64,000 nucleotides of DNA from Pontiella desulfatans (GTDB lineage: Bacteria; Verrucomicrobiota; Kiritimatiellia; Kiritimatiellales; Pontiellaceae), in contig NZ_CAAHFG010000001.1 of the NCBI RefSeq assembly GCF_900890425.1, positions 2,170,001 to 2,234,000 of the forward strand. The letters run 5' to 3'. The notes beneath the pieces are model-generated. The model had not been told where the DNA came from, did not search any database, and worked only from the letters and a program-made list of their open reading frames with translations. Made by a program: the position numbers and the translations under genes. Shown here piece after piece: positions 49,994 to 59,845 of the stretch; positions within the stretch are counted from its first letter, which is position 1, and each line of letters opens with the position of its first letter.

Positions 49994-50875
49994 ATGGCGA
50001 AGACAAAACCACGGATTATAAAAACGGATACGGAATATATCTATATTCCGGGCGCGAGCCGTGAACGATTCCTGACGCCGCCCTTTCCTTCCATCAAGTA
50101 TCTGGCCACCAACAATATCATGATGGCAGGGCTGAGTACGTGGACGGATGGATATCGAATTGATCGCTATAAAATATACCACCATCTGCTGCTGTACACG
50201 CTGGGGGGGGCCGGTTCGCTCAAAATCAATGATGGAAAAACCGTTAAACTGAAGAAGGGTGACCTGTTCATTGCGCCTTACGATTCGAATTATTCCTATT
50301 GGACCGATTCGCATTGGGACGCGGCATGGCTGCATTTGTCGGCCGACTCAAAATGGGACACGTTATTCGGCACAACAGCACATGTACGAAAATCGGCCTG
50401 GGGTAAAGAAATGGATCGCGTGATGCAGGGCTATATTGAAGAGTCCGACCGACGCCGTGTGGATTCGGGCGCAGCGCTGCACTCATATGTCGACCTCATT
50501 CTGCTTTATATTCAGCGAGAGATCGGAGGCGATGACCCCTTATTGGCCGATGCCCGCCGCACGCTCGAAGGGCTGTGGAGTACGGTTCAGCAGGATCTCA
50601 AAAAGACATGGTCGGTCGATTCGCTGGCGCAGTTTGCCGGCATGTCGCGTTCCTGTTTTCACCGAACCGTGGTTGACCTGACCGGTTCAAGTCCGATGCA
50701 GGTGATCAACACCATGCGCATGGAGCGCGCCGGGGAAATGCTGCTCTACACCAACTACACCCTTTCAATGATTGCGGAGGAAATCGGCTACGAAACTCAG
50801 TTTTCCTTCTCCAAGGCATTCAAGCGCTATTCAGGAAAAAGCCCCAAGGAATTCCGCGAGGAAATGTCGAAGTAG
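49994..50875 (+). CDS. AraC-family transcriptional regulator
   Basis: I take the ATG at 49994 (MAKTKPRIIKT), giving 293 residues; a longer frame upstream has no ribosome-binding site. The N-terminal cupin-like sensor domain (about 30-130) includes YHHLLLYTLGGAGSLKIND and LKKGDLFIAPYDSNYSYW. It probably binds a sugar. The C-terminal 100 residues hold two helix-turn-helix motifs: SVDSLAQFAGMSRSCFHR and the family signature MIAEEIGYETQFSFSKAF, then KRYSGKSPKEFR. The gene converges with the GH5-galM-GH43-sulfatase operon and ends 8 bp from it, so it is the likely local regulator. Confidence 0.9.
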   Translation: MAKTKPRIIKTDTEYIYIPGASRERFLTPPFPSIKYLATNNIMMAGLSTWTDGYRIDRYKIYHHLLLYTLGGAGSLKINDGKTVKLKKGDLFIAPYDSNYSYWTDSHWDAAWLHLSADSKWDTLFGTTAHVRKSAWGKEMDRVMQGYIEESDRRRVDSGAALHSYVDLILLYIQREIGGDDPLLADARRTLEGLWSTVQQDLKKTWSVDSLAQFAGMSRSCFHRTVVDLTGSSPMQVINTMRMERAGEMLLYTNYTLSMIAEEIGYETQFSFSKAFKRYSGKSPKEFREEMSK

Positions 50876-50883
50876 CCTCCCAC

Positions 50884-52293
50884 TTAATAGTGCTTCCATT
50901 CCCTTACACCAGCCGCTTTACGATTGTCCTTGTGACTGCGAAGGGTGTCAACCTCGGCTCCGGGGTCGCCCTGCTCCGCCATCCACGTATCCAGCTGGCC
51001 ACGCAGTCGTTTTTTGATCAAATCATACTCCGGGTTGTCGGCCAGATTGTTCATTTCATACAGATCGTCCATCGTTTTATAGAGTTCTTCTTCCGGGCGC
51101 TTGCGGAAGCGCGTCAGGACTTTAGCAGCCTGAGGGTCGCCAGCGCGTTCGGCTTCTTCCAATGATTGGTACCAGGCCGACGGGAACGTATAGTTGATAT
51201 AGCGCCCCATATACTCGGCTTCGGGAGTCAGATTAAGAACATAGCGATGGGTACCGTCAAATACCGTGCGGATGGGATATGGCTTCCCCTCGGGAATATT
51301 ATTATGCATACCGAAAACAAGCTTGCGGTGCTCCGTAGCCTTGCCATCCAAAACATGGAGAAAACTGCGACCGTCAAAGTGACTGTTGTCCGGTTTTCCC
51401 CCGGCAGCCTCAATCAGCGTCGGGAGCACATCTCAGATCTGCACCATGGCCTTTGTCTCGGTTCCTGGCTCAATTCGCCCCGGCCACCGAGCAATCAAAC
51501 CGGTGTGCAGACTCAGATTCCAGCAGTTCCACTTTCCGCCGGCAAACTGCCAGCCCTGCTCCGAGCTGAACATCACAAGGGTGTTATCAGCCAAGCCATG
51601 GTCTTCAAGTAGTTGGAGCACATCGCCCACCTGCCGATCCAGCTCGGCAACTTCGGCGAGGTAGTGCGTCATTTCCTCGCGGATGACCGGCGTATCAGCC
51701 AGCGCGGGCGGAATCTTCAACTTAGCAGGGTCGAAGCGGGAAGCATCGCCCATCGTCCAGGGTCGGTGCGGATTGGGGGAGTTGATGAACAAGGCAAAGG
51801 GCTCCTTGGAATCGCGTGTTAGAAACGGAACGATCTCCTGCGGTTCATACCGATCCTTCTGCACCACACAGTTCACCTCGAATCCTGAAATAATCTCGAA
51901 TGGAAAATTCTGCTCCGGGAATACATGGCGTTTACCGGTGATACCCACGCGATAGCCGAGTGCGCCCAAATAATGCGGCGTTCCTTTCGTGCCGGGTTTG
52001 CTGGCCGAATGGTTCCAGAGCGCACCGCTACCCATCGGGAAGAGTCCGGTGTGGAGTTCGTGGCGGAACGGCACGCACATTGACGTGCTGGCATAAGCCT
52101 GAGTGAAGCGCAATCCCTCCTGCGCCAGCCGGTCAATGTTCGGGGTTTGCACGTTTGTTCCGCCGTAGCAACCCAACGTGGTGTAGGCGCAGTCATCGGC
52201 TAAGATAAAAACCAGATTGGGACGGGCGGACAGGCAGGAGCAAGCCCCCACCAGCACGACCGCTAACATGGATCGGCTGAAGTTGATATTCAC
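50884..52293 (-). pseudogene. S1 sulfatase interrupted by an in-frame TGA, with altered signature
   Basis: Residues 1-286 (52293-51436) include a signal peptide, RPNLVFILADDCAYTTLGCYG and FSSEQGWQFAGG. The frame then stops at TGA (51433-51435) after TKAMVQI and continues in the same frame as DVLPTLIEAAGGKPD through a complete C-terminal domain to 50884. The motif AMVQISDVLPTL is typical, so one C-to-G change of a serine TCA codon would create the stop. The formylglycine motif is also changed: CVPFR (Cys73) in place of C-x-P-S/T-R. Both changes suggest loss of function. The gene start overlaps the GH43 stop by 4 bp (ATGA). Confidence 0.88.
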
Positions 52294-53309
52294 CGCACGA
52301 ATTCCTTATTCCCAAAAGCCGGATTGATGACGCGCGGCCCGTCGTCTGTCCAGTCGATGGGATCGATGCACATGACCCGGGCAGTCCGCGCCGGGTTCCA
52401 CGAATGGTAGACCATGAAATGGGTTTTCCCATCCGGAGCGATGGCCACAGAATTATGCCCCGGGCCGATCAACCCATTGTCCATACCGTTAAGCACCGTG
52501 GCATATTCCGAGTTCCCGCCGTCTTTCCATGGACCCATCGGATGCTCGGCAACAGCAAAGCCAACGCCGTATTGCGGAGTTTGCCAGTTGGAGGCGGAAT
52601 AGAAACAATAGTAGAGACCATCACGCTTAACCATCCACGGTCCTTCGACCGTGTGCCAGTCATAAACGCTGTCGTACATCTTACGGTTGCGCTCATAGAT
52701 CTGCCAGTCGGCAAAGGCGGTGAGTACGGTCTTTACCGGCCCGTCCACCGACATCATATCATCGCCCAGTCGAACCACAGACAGCCCCGTCCCCACCCGC
52801 TCGACATCCAGAAAATCGCGGGCAAAGAACAGATACCATTCGCCGGTATCGGGATCACAGAACGGATGGCCGTCGATGGAAAACTCCCACTCAGGGAAAA
52901 GATAAACGCCGCAATCCTTGAACGGTCCAAGCGGGCTTTCGGCCTTTGCCACCCGCATGCGGCGATTGCCGGCATAGAAGAGATAAAACACGCCGTCGCG
53001 CTCCACCACTTCCGGCGCCCAATATTCCTTAAAGTTCGGCTCCGCTACTGCATCCATTGCATAGCCGGAGGGCTCCCAGTTGGTAAAATCTGTCGAATGC
53101 AACACCGGGAATTGCCGACCGGTTTCCTCTTCCGATCCGGTACCGTAGGCATACCACTCGCCCTTCCACTCCAGCACGGCAGGATCGGCCAGATTGCCGT
53201 CCCAGACCGGATTGGTGTAACTCAGGCTCTGGCTCTTGCAACCGGCCGTCGAAAGCACAGCAGCCAGCGCAGCTCCCCGTGAAAAGCGCTCAATCGTTGT
53301 CTTGTCCAT
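52290..53309 (-). CDS. GH43 glycosidase lipoprotein
   Basis: The ATG at 53309 has AGGA at good spacing; a longer start at 53321 is less likely. The 339-residue protein has a lipobox (LSTAGC, Cys24), so it is membrane-tethered. The five-bladed propeller residues are all visible: Asp42 in NLADPAV as base, Asp146 in SIDGHPF as pKa modulator, and Glu222 in TVEGPWM as acid. GH43 enzymes remove arabinose or xylose units, so the substrate is probably an arabino- or xylo-polysaccharide. The gene is 14 bp after galM and overlaps the sulfatase start by 4 bp, showing strict co-translation. Confidence 0.92.
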   Translation of the reverse strand: MDKTTIERFSRGAALAAVLSTAGCKSQSLSYTNPVWDGNLADPAVLEWKGEWYAYGTGSEEETGRQFPVLHSTDFTNWEPSGYAMDAVAEPNFKEYWAPEVVERDGVFYLFYAGNRRMRVAKAESPLGPFKDCGVYLFPEWEFSIDGHPFCDPDTGEWYLFFARDFLDVERVGTGLSVVRLGDDMMSVDGPVKTVLTAFADWQIYERNRKMYDSVYDWHTVEGPWMVKRDGLYYCFYSASNWQTPQYGVGFAVAEHPMGPWKDGGNSEYATVLNGMDNGLIGPGHNSVAIAPDGKTHFMVYHSWNPARTARVMCIDPIDWTDDGPRVINPAFGNKEFVR

Positions 53310-53323
53310 ATCCTGTTCCATAT

Positions 53324-54427
53324 CTATTTGATGCTGAATTTATACATCGTGCTGGTTTTGTATTCGTCGTCCGGCACCAGAATGGTGGACGGGAAGGCGG
53401 GCTGATTGGGGCTGTCGGGATAGTGCTGTGTTTCGAGACAAAATCCTCCGCGGTGAACGTAGGTCTTCCCTGCCTTGCCTTTCAGGTTTCCGCCCAGGAA
53501 ATTGCCGCAATAAAACTGGATTCCAGGCTCTTCGGTGAAGACCTCCATGAAGCGACCGCTGGTCGGCTCGTAGACAGTTGCCGCAAGCGTCATCTGCCCG
53601 GCCTTGCCTCCTTTATTGAGCACCCAGTTGTGGTCATAACCAAGACCGTTTTTCAACTGCTGATTCTTCGTTGCGATGTCGCGGCCGATCGCCTTGGCAG
53701 TGGTAAAATCGAACGGCGTTCCTTTTACCGGCGCAATCTTGCCCGTCGGAATCAGACCGCTGTCGACCGGCGTCATGCCCGAGGCATTGATCATCAGTTC
53801 ATGATCCAGAATAGTTCCCTCCCCTTCCCCCTTGAGATTGAAGTAGGTGTGGTTGGTCAGATTGACCGGCGTCTTTTTATCCGTTGTGGCCAAATAGTCG
53901 ATCCGCAGTTCGTTCTCCTCCGTCAGCGTGTAGGTGACGGCCATCTGCAGATTGCCGGGATAGCCCTCTTCTCCATCCTTGGCGAGATAGCTGAACTTCA
54001 CGGCATTCTTCTCAACAATCTCGGCATCCCAAACCACCTTATCAAAACCGATCACGCCACCGTGAAGATGGTTTTCACCGTTATTGGTAGCCAGCTCATA
54101 CTCCTCACCATCAATGCTGAATTTACCTTTTGCAATGCGGTTGCCGTAGCGCCCGACAATGGCGCCGAAGTACGGTTTATCCACCGCGTTCATGTAGCCC
54201 GACACATCGTTGTAGCCCAGCGCAATATCGGCCATTGTTCCAGTACGATCAGCCGTAACAATGGAAGTAACCGTCGCGCCATAGTTCGTAATTTTGATCG
54301 TCGTACCCGCTTTATTCTTCAGCGTATAGCATTTGATGTCATCAAAATCAGCGGTCTTTACCGATGCGCATCCGGCCAGCATTCCAGCTGCTCCAAGCAC
54401 CACGGACATGAGTATGAATGATTTCAT
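53324..54427 (-). CDS. galM: Aldose 1-epimerase (mutarotase) lipoprotein
   Basis: The 367-residue protein has a lipoprotein signal (LGAAGMLAGC, Cys20), unusual for this normally cytoplasmic enzyme but common in polysaccharide-degrading loci. Family motifs are ITNYGATVTSIVTADR, NRIAKGKFSIDG, NGENHLHGG with the substrate histidine, PVNLTNHTYFNL with the catalytic histidine, YDHNWVLNK, and CLETQHYPDSPNQ with the catalytic glutamate. It interconverts alpha and beta anomers of sugars released by the neighbouring glycosidases. The ATG overlaps the GH5 stop by 4 bp. Confidence 0.93.
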   Translation of the reverse strand: MKSFILMSVVLGAAGMLAGCASVKTADFDDIKCYTLKNKAGTTIKITNYGATVTSIVTADRTGTMADIALGYNDVSGYMNAVDKPYFGAIVGRYGNRIAKGKFSIDGEEYELATNNGENHLHGGVIGFDKVVWDAEIVEKNAVKFSYLAKDGEEGYPGNLQMAVTYTLTEENELRIDYLATTDKKTPVNLTNHTYFNLKGEGEGTILDHELMINASGMTPVDSGLIPTGKIAPVKGTPFDFTTAKAIGRDIATKNQQLKNGLGYDHNWVLNKGGKAGQMTLAATVYEPTSGRFMEVFTEEPGIQFYCGNFLGGNLKGKAGKTYVHRGGFCLETQHYPDSPNQPAFPSTILVPDDEYKTSTMYKFSIK

Positions 54428-55659
54428 TTCGTTCGCTCCTTGTTTCTTTTCAATTCACTAAAAGCAGCTTTATCCTGCTGTATGATCTGCTTGATAAAAT
54501 CGACCTCCGCCTGCCGATAAGGCGTATGATCCGGATAAAATATTTCATGGAACCAAGTTTCCGGCAGGGGCATTTCCTTAATGGATGTGCAAACAACTCC
54601 CCGCTCACGCAATGCTTCGACATTCTTCCCATCGCGACTGCTCCACGGCCAGACGCAGCCAGTCTTGCCGGCCACAAACCCCCAGTTACATGCGCCCATA
54701 TGATATTGTTTCAAAATCGGCAGACTGCCTTCGAACGTACTGTTCGGCCGCGCCATGTATTCGGTACAGATCGCCGGGCGTCCGGCTTTCGCATATCGTT
54801 TACACAGGCTCTCCAGTTTCTGCGGCGGATCATAGGAATGGAATGAGATCACATCCGAATTGATCTCCCCAATCTCAACATTGCGCTTTCCGACACATCC
54901 TACGGCACAGGAACTGATTGGCTGAGACGGATTAATCTCCCGCGCCCAGCCCCAAGCATCCATCAACAGCTTATTACTTCTGTCGCCAAAACGTTCTCCG
55001 CCGCCGAAAGGACTACCTTTAGCATCAACATTCCGTCCGCGGCCCGGTTCGTTATAGAGTTCCCACATCAAGACGCGCGAATCGTCCTTGAAACGGTGTA
55101 TGGTTTGCTGCACATAGCCCTTCAGTCGGGCAACCGCTTGCTCAGATGCTTTTCCGGCGGCATAGTTGGCGGCCACGTCACGCGCGGGTGAAGTCACCCA
55201 ACCCGAGTTATGATATTCAGGAACAGGTTGCGGCTGCGTCCCAATCGACGGGAAAAAATGGTGACAATCATCAAAAAATACAAACATCGGACGAATCCCA
55301 TGCGCCGCACAGATATCCATAAACTGATCCATCCGCTGATAGAGTCCTTTTTCATCCGCTTCCCAGACGAGATCGTGCAGGTAGACACGTAGCATATTGA
55401 AGCCAAGCTCCTCGGCTAAAGCGAGTTCTCGATCTATGGTTTCCGGATCAAAGGTATCGCCCTGCCACATCTCAAGCTGATTAATGGCCGTGGCCGGAAT
55501 ATAGTTGCACCCCACCAGCCATGGTTGTGCGGCATACCAGGCCGACGCCCTTTCCGCAGACCAGCGCCCGGCCACCTCCTTCACCTCAACAGCGCCGAAT
55601 ACTCCGCCCGCAACCATCACAGCCACCAGCCAAACAAACCATCCTTTTTTCCCGTACAT
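54424..55659 (-). CDS. Exported GH5-like endoglycosidase
   Basis: I start at the ATG at 55659, where GGAG lies six bases upstream and the signal peptide (GWFVWLVAVMVAGGVFG) follows at once; earlier in-frame ATGs lack this. The 411-residue protein is a clan A TIM barrel: GFNMLRVYLHDLVWE near 86, VLMWELYNEPG with acid/base Glu204, SDVISFHSYDPP near 279 and AICTEYMARP with nucleophile Glu300. The subfamily is not clear, and mannanase, xylanase or cellulase activity is possible. It is the first gene of the galM-GH43-sulfatase operon. A transposase gene lies directly upstream and may have replaced its native promoter. Confidence 0.85.
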   Translation of the reverse strand: MYGKKGWFVWLVAVMVAGGVFGAVEVKEVAGRWSAERASAWYAAQPWLVGCNYIPATAINQLEMWQGDTFDPETIDRELALAEELGFNMLRVYLHDLVWEADEKGLYQRMDQFMDICAAHGIRPMFVFFDDCHHFFPSIGTQPQPVPEYHNSGWVTSPARDVAANYAAGKASEQAVARLKGYVQQTIHRFKDDSRVLMWELYNEPGRGRNVDAKGSPFGGGERFGDRSNKLLMDAWGWAREINPSQPISSCAVGCVGKRNVEIGEINSDVISFHSYDPPQKLESLCKRYAKAGRPAICTEYMARPNSTFEGSLPILKQYHMGACNWGFVAGKTGCVWPWSSRDGKNVEALRERGVVCTSIKEMPLPETWFHEIFYPDHTPYRQAEVDFIKQIIQQDKAAFSELKRNKERTK

Positions 55660-55850
55660 CATCATCTCCATGAACCACCCGCTCTCCGTCGAAACTTCCC
55701 ATACAACCACGATAACCATGCCAGCCTGCCCCGCATCGCGGAATGTCCAATCCGGCCAAAACCATGTCCATTCGTATTGGTAGCCACCGACGCGTTGCCT
55801 CAAAAATAAATGACACCGTAGAGGTGCGGATGAGGAGTCGTTTGACTGCA

Positions 55851-57083
55851 TTAATGGGTACCCTCTAATTCGGGGGTTGTCAAGGTGGGGAGGCAGTCGG
55901 GGAACCCGGGTTCCCCGACTGCGGCGGACTCGCCGGTTTTCTTCATTTTTTCGATCTTGCGACGTCGGCGCTGGATGCGATTGCCCAGCTCGAAAGGGTC
56001 GAGCGTTTCGTATTCGCGTTGCAGAGCAGCCTCCTGTTGTTCGCCAAGGATGCCGCTGACCTTCAGGCGGTCAAAGGGCGTGGCGGGGGCATCGTATTTC
56101 TTTTTGTACCGGCTTTTGACGCGAACCTTGCTTTTTAGCTTGAACGAGGGTTTGAAGAAGTTGTTGAGCCGTTCCCAGTCGCGGTAGAGTGCGTTGAGCT
56201 CTCTGATCATGGCCGGGTTGTCGAGCCGGTCGTAGCCGAGCAACTCGCGCACGTGCGTCCAGTTCTTTTGTTCGACATGGGCGTTGTCGTTCTTGTGGTA
56301 CGGTCTGCTGCGTGTAAAACAGACGGGCTGTTTGCGTTGCAGGAAGTAGCGCGTGAGATGGTGGTTGAGGAACTCGCTGCCGTTGTCGCAGTCGAAGCCC
56401 AGGATGGCGAAGGGCAGCTTGTTTTCCACGTCGTGGGTTTGGTGCATCACGCCTTCAGCGCCTTTGTTCCAGACCGCGCGGGTTACCGTCCAGGTGCTTA
56501 TGATGTCCGTATAGGTGATCGACCAGATGAAGTCCCCGCTCATCGATCCGCCACAGTGGGCTACTGTGTCGGCTTCGAGATAGCCGGGCCGGTCGATGTC
56601 CTCGGTGGAGGTGCGGATTGGGATCTGATTCTTGAGCAGCGAGCCGGGCTTGGTACCGGTATTGCGCCTTCGCTGGTACTGCGCTTTGAAGGGTTTGAGC
56701 ACCCGGTCGATGCTTGCCGGGCTGATTCTCAGTAGCTTTTCACGGCATTCGGTCGATAGCGGTTCGTAATGTTTTTCATAGTGCTTCAGCCAATGTGGCA
56801 TAGCAGGCTTGAGGCGCTTCCCGCACAGTTGTCCAGAACGAAGCCACAGAGTTTTGAGGGTCTTGCGCAATTCAGCAGAGTCGTACTCGCCTTTGCGGCC
56901 GCGTTTGCCCCTGGAGGGCGTAAACGAGTCGTTGAGCAGCTTGGTGGCATGCTTGCGATCATAGCCGCATACCGCGCATACTTCATCGAGCAACCGGGTC
57001 TTGTAGGCCTTTTCCGCGCGCCTATAGCGGCGTTTTTGTACCGCGATGTATTCCATTCTGGTTTCGCAACTCATCTCTTTCAT
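55851..57083 (-). CDS. Integrase-type DDE transposase (ISNCY/IS1202-like)
   Basis: The 410-residue protein has an N-terminal helical DNA-binding region (LLDEVCAVCGYDRKHATKLL) and an rve-type catalytic core. The three acids are in GYLEADTVAHCGG, ILGFDCDNGSEFLN and KNDNAHVEQKNW. The C-terminus is basic. This pattern fits the IS1202-like group of ISNCY. The ATG at 57083 is preceded by GGATGAAAG. I could not find convincing terminal repeats or a target duplication. It stands between the GH5 operon and the sulfatase at 57268. Confidence 0.85.
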   Translation of the reverse strand: MKEMSCETRMEYIAVQKRRYRRAEKAYKTRLLDEVCAVCGYDRKHATKLLNDSFTPSRGKRGRKGEYDSAELRKTLKTLWLRSGQLCGKRLKPAMPHWLKHYEKHYEPLSTECREKLLRISPASIDRVLKPFKAQYQRRRNTGTKPGSLLKNQIPIRTSTEDIDRPGYLEADTVAHCGGSMSGDFIWSITYTDIISTWTVTRAVWNKGAEGVMHQTHDVENKLPFAILGFDCDNGSEFLNHHLTRYFLQRKQPVCFTRSRPYHKNDNAHVEQKNWTHVRELLGYDRLDNPAMIRELNALYRDWERLNNFFKPSFKLKSKVRVKSRYKKKYDAPATPFDRLKVSGILGEQQEAALQREYETLDPFELGNRIQRRRRKIEKMKKTGESAAVGEPGFPDCLPTLTTPELEGTH

Positions 57084-57267
57084 CCTCCCTGTATACAGGG
57101 TGTGATTTTTTGTGAGTCAACGAATCCTTTCCGCCCGCATCCTATCGGATGCTTCGGTGTCATTTAATTTGAGGCAACTCGCCGACATGGAATCGGCACA
57201 ATCGGACATTCACATTCCTCCCCCGACAGGTGTATCTTCGATCATTCAATTTAGATGGAGATTTGAC

Positions 57268-58686
57268 ATGACAACCCGACGCAACTTTACCACCTGCTTC
57301 ACGCTCGCCACGCTGACAGGACTTGCCCGCCCCACACAGGCCGCCAAGCCGGAAAAAAAGCCCAATGTACTTTTCATCGTTCTCGACGATATGAACAACG
57401 ACCTGACGTTCCTCGACGGTCAGCCGAAGGCCCGCACCCCCAACCTGCAACGGCTCGCCGGCCGGAGCCATCTGTTTACCCGCGCCTATTGCGCCGCCCC
57501 CGCCTGCAACCCAACGCGCGCGGCCGTATTTTCCGGCGTACCGCCCCATCAGTCGGGGGTTTATGGAAACCCGGATGAATTGATCCGCTCCCAGCCGCTC
57601 GATACATGCACCTATCTGCCCGAACATTTCCGCACCCGAGGCTACTGGACGATGTGGGCTGGCAAAACCTTCCACAAAAAACCTTCTGAGGAACGCCTTG
57701 CCAAACTATGGAACAACATGGAGCACCGCGATGGCGGATATGGCCCCAACGTTCAAAAGGGCAAGGGCGAAATCCCGTTCAAGACCTGGGGAAACTGCCA
57801 GAAATGGACGGGGCCGGACACCGACTTTCCAGACGTACGCAATACCGACGGCGTGATCGCAGCCCTGGCAAATCCACAGGAGCAACCGTTCTTCATCGCT
57901 CTGGGGCTCTACCGCCCGCATGTGCCCTACACTGCACCGAAACGCTTTTTCGATTTATACGAACGCGACCAGATCCCGCTCCCGCCGATTCTTGAGAACG
58001 ATGTCGACGACCTGCCGCCCGCCGCGATGAAATGGATCAATGATTCCAAGGGGCACCGGAAGGATGCCAACAAAGTGATCAAGACCGGAACGCTCAAAAC
58101 GGTGCTGCACGGCTATCTCGCCAGCACCAGTTTTGCCGACTGGAACGTGGGGCGTGTGCTCGATGCGCTGGACCAAAGCGACCATGCCGACAACACCATC
58201 GTTGTGCTGTGGGGCGACCACGGATTCCATCATGGAGAAAAGGAGCGGTTTACCAAATTTGCCCTGTGGGAAAAGACCACTAATATGCCGATGCTCTTCC
58301 GCCTGCCCGGTCAAACCGCGCGGCAGGTCATTGCCAATCCGGTCAGCCAGATGGACCTCTACCCCACCCTCTGCGACCTATGCGGACTCGATACGCCGGA
58401 GCACGTTTTCGGGAAATCGCTTGTCCCCATGTTTGAGGATCCGGAAAAACCACTCGGCCCCGCGCTGACTACTTTCGAGAAAGACAACCATACGTTGCGC
58501 ACCCGCAAGTATCGCTACATCCATTACGCGAACGGAGACGAGGAATTCTACGTGCATGCCGACGATCCGCATGAGTGGCATAACCAGGCTGGAAATCCTG
58601 AATATCGCAACATGATGGACAAGCTAAAAAGCCAACTGCCCAAATCACGCGTTGAGCCGGTCGGCGGCAAAAAGAAGAAGCAGTAG
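57268..58686 (+). CDS. Tat-exported S1 sulfatase, iduronate-2-sulfatase type
   Basis: The ATG at 57268 follows ATGGAG and gives 472 residues. MTTRRNFTTCFTLATLTGLA is a twin-arginine signal. The domain opens KPNVLFIVLDDMNNDLTFLDG. The formylglycine motif is CNPTR (Cys80), the Thr variant of C-x-P-S-R. LGLYRPHVPYTAP and LWGDHGFHHGEKERFTKFAL are typical of iduronate-2-sulfatase-like S1_7 members. It lies alone on the plus strand right of a transposase gene. The Lys-rich end (GGKKKKQ) is odd but harmless. Confidence 0.91.
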   Translation: MTTRRNFTTCFTLATLTGLARPTQAAKPEKKPNVLFIVLDDMNNDLTFLDGQPKARTPNLQRLAGRSHLFTRAYCAAPACNPTRAAVFSGVPPHQSGVYGNPDELIRSQPLDTCTYLPEHFRTRGYWTMWAGKTFHKKPSEERLAKLWNNMEHRDGGYGPNVQKGKGEIPFKTWGNCQKWTGPDTDFPDVRNTDGVIAALANPQEQPFFIALGLYRPHVPYTAPKRFFDLYERDQIPLPPILENDVDDLPPAAMKWINDSKGHRKDANKVIKTGTLKTVLHGYLASTSFADWNVGRVLDALDQSDHADNTIVVLWGDHGFHHGEKERFTKFALWEKTTNMPMLFRLPGQTARQVIANPVSQMDLYPTLCDLCGLDTPEHVFGKSLVPMFEDPEKPLGPALTTFEKDNHTLRTRKYRYIHYANGDEEFYVHADDPHEWHNQAGNPEYRNMMDKLKSQLPKSRVEPVGGKKKKQ

Positions 58687-58895
58687 CCCCGCCCTGTAGC
58701 ACCGCAAAACCCAAAACTATATATATATATTCTATATAATTTTGCCCACAAAAAGACCATATTCACCATTTTGATATAACATACTATATGGACATTTTCA
58801 GCCAGCAGCTTATTTTCCCAGCCGCTCAGCACATAAAAAAAACCTGCCGGAGAATTCTCCGAGCAGGTTCTATGCTTCCTGACAGTAGGATTTTT
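58687..58895. other. Short A/T-rich convergent intergenic region
   Basis: It contains a run of alternating TA (about 58718-58737) after the sulfatase and the minus-strand terminator of the PEP-CTERM gene. I see no other feature. Confidence 0.6.
58834..58869 (-). terminator. Intrinsic terminator of the PEP-CTERM gene at 58896
   Basis: On the minus strand ACCTGCTCGGAGAATTCTCC, with GGCAGGT, forms a long hairpin, followed by eight T residues. It is 26 bp after the stop codon. Confidence 0.88.
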
Positions 58896-59735
58896 CTACA
58901 GGGAAAGCCAACGGCGTACCCCCATGAGCATCCCCCCGGTTCCTGCCAATAATCCGATGGTGGCGGGTTCGGGAATTACGTTATAGGAGGTCGATTCAAT
59001 CCTGTATCCGTTCGACGCTTCCGCTGCGGTGATAATTGAAAAGGTCTGATTGCCAGTCTGGCTGGAGTTGTAAGCGGGCAATGCCTGCCCTGCATCCACC
59101 ACAATATCCAGGCTGGAAACATCGATTGTTGCAACACGAACGCCTTCGCTGGCAACCACCGCCGCATTGATCTGCAGAAAGTCTCCGCTCATGTTGTTGA
59201 GAATATAGACGGACTCGCCGCTGTCATAATCGAAGTTGCTCAGCGTAACCTCTGTCAGTTGCAGCTTGCTTCCAGCGGCCATGCTATCCGTACCCAAACT
59301 GAAAGCCGCGCCTTCCCAGACATTGGAAGCGGCCAATCCTCCGATCCCCGCGCCACTGGGATTCACTCCGCTTTGATCCACGATGCCCAATCCCGAAGCG
59401 GCGGCATCCGTCTTGGCATTACCAATATTATAACCGAAGGTCGCCGACCCCGTATTGTTGTCAAAAATGGCCGTATTGACCCGCACCTGAAATATCCCTG
59501 CATACCCGGCGGAAACCGACCCGCTAACCGGAGCGGCCGTCGTGCCGGTTCCCGGGAAATTCAGTGCCCCGGTTTGGCTCAGGCTTCCGAGTCCGGCAGC
59601 GTCAATATTCACCACGCCAATCAGGCCATTCTTATCGTCATTAATGTTATCGCCCTGCATATTCAGCGTGATATCGGCAGATGCCCATAGAGCAGACAAC
59701 CCCACCACTACTGCAGTCATTACGTTTTTATTCAT
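58896..59735 (-). CDS. PEP-CTERM protein with a domain shared with the adjacent sulfatase fusion
   Basis: The ATG follows AAAAGGAGACGCA. The 279-residue protein has a signal peptide (VMTAVVVGLSALWASA) and ends VIPEPATIGLLAGTGGMLMG plus VRRWLSL, a PEP-CTERM sorting signal. The 200-residue middle matches residues about 980-1200 of the neighbouring 1336-residue protein: LNMQGDNINDDKNG against SLRGDNLATDKNN, GAGIGGLAASNVWEGAAFSL against GAGIGGTTNDGFEGVAFNI, and YILNNMSGDFL against IILNNKTGEYL. It is therefore the same beta domain used alone. Gene order suggests co-expression with the fusion, 110 bp upstream. Confidence 0.87.
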   Translation of the reverse strand: MNKNVMTAVVVGLSALWASADITLNMQGDNINDDKNGLIGVVNIDAAGLGSLSQTGALNFPGTGTTAAPVSGSVSAGYAGIFQVRVNTAIFDNNTGSATFGYNIGNAKTDAAASGLGIVDQSGVNPSGAGIGGLAASNVWEGAAFSLGTDSMAAGSKLQLTEVTLSNFDYDSGESVYILNNMSGDFLQINAAVVASEGVRVATIDVSSLDIVVDAGQALPAYNSSQTGNQTFSIITAAEASNGYRIESTSYNVIPEPATIGLLAGTGGMLMGVRRWLSL

Positions 59736-59845
59736 TGCGTCTCCTTTTCACTCGTTGCGTTCCCTTTCTAACGATGCCTATCAACTTACAGCTGCTTCGA
59801 AATCCGCGCCATGTCCTGAACACCCAAAGACATGTCCGCGAGCCG

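Noticed and set aside
51433-51435. The TGA as a selenocysteine codon in the sulfatase
   Set aside because: The position is normally serine in a region away from the active site, and no SECIS-like hairpin is evident just after it. A point mutation is simpler.
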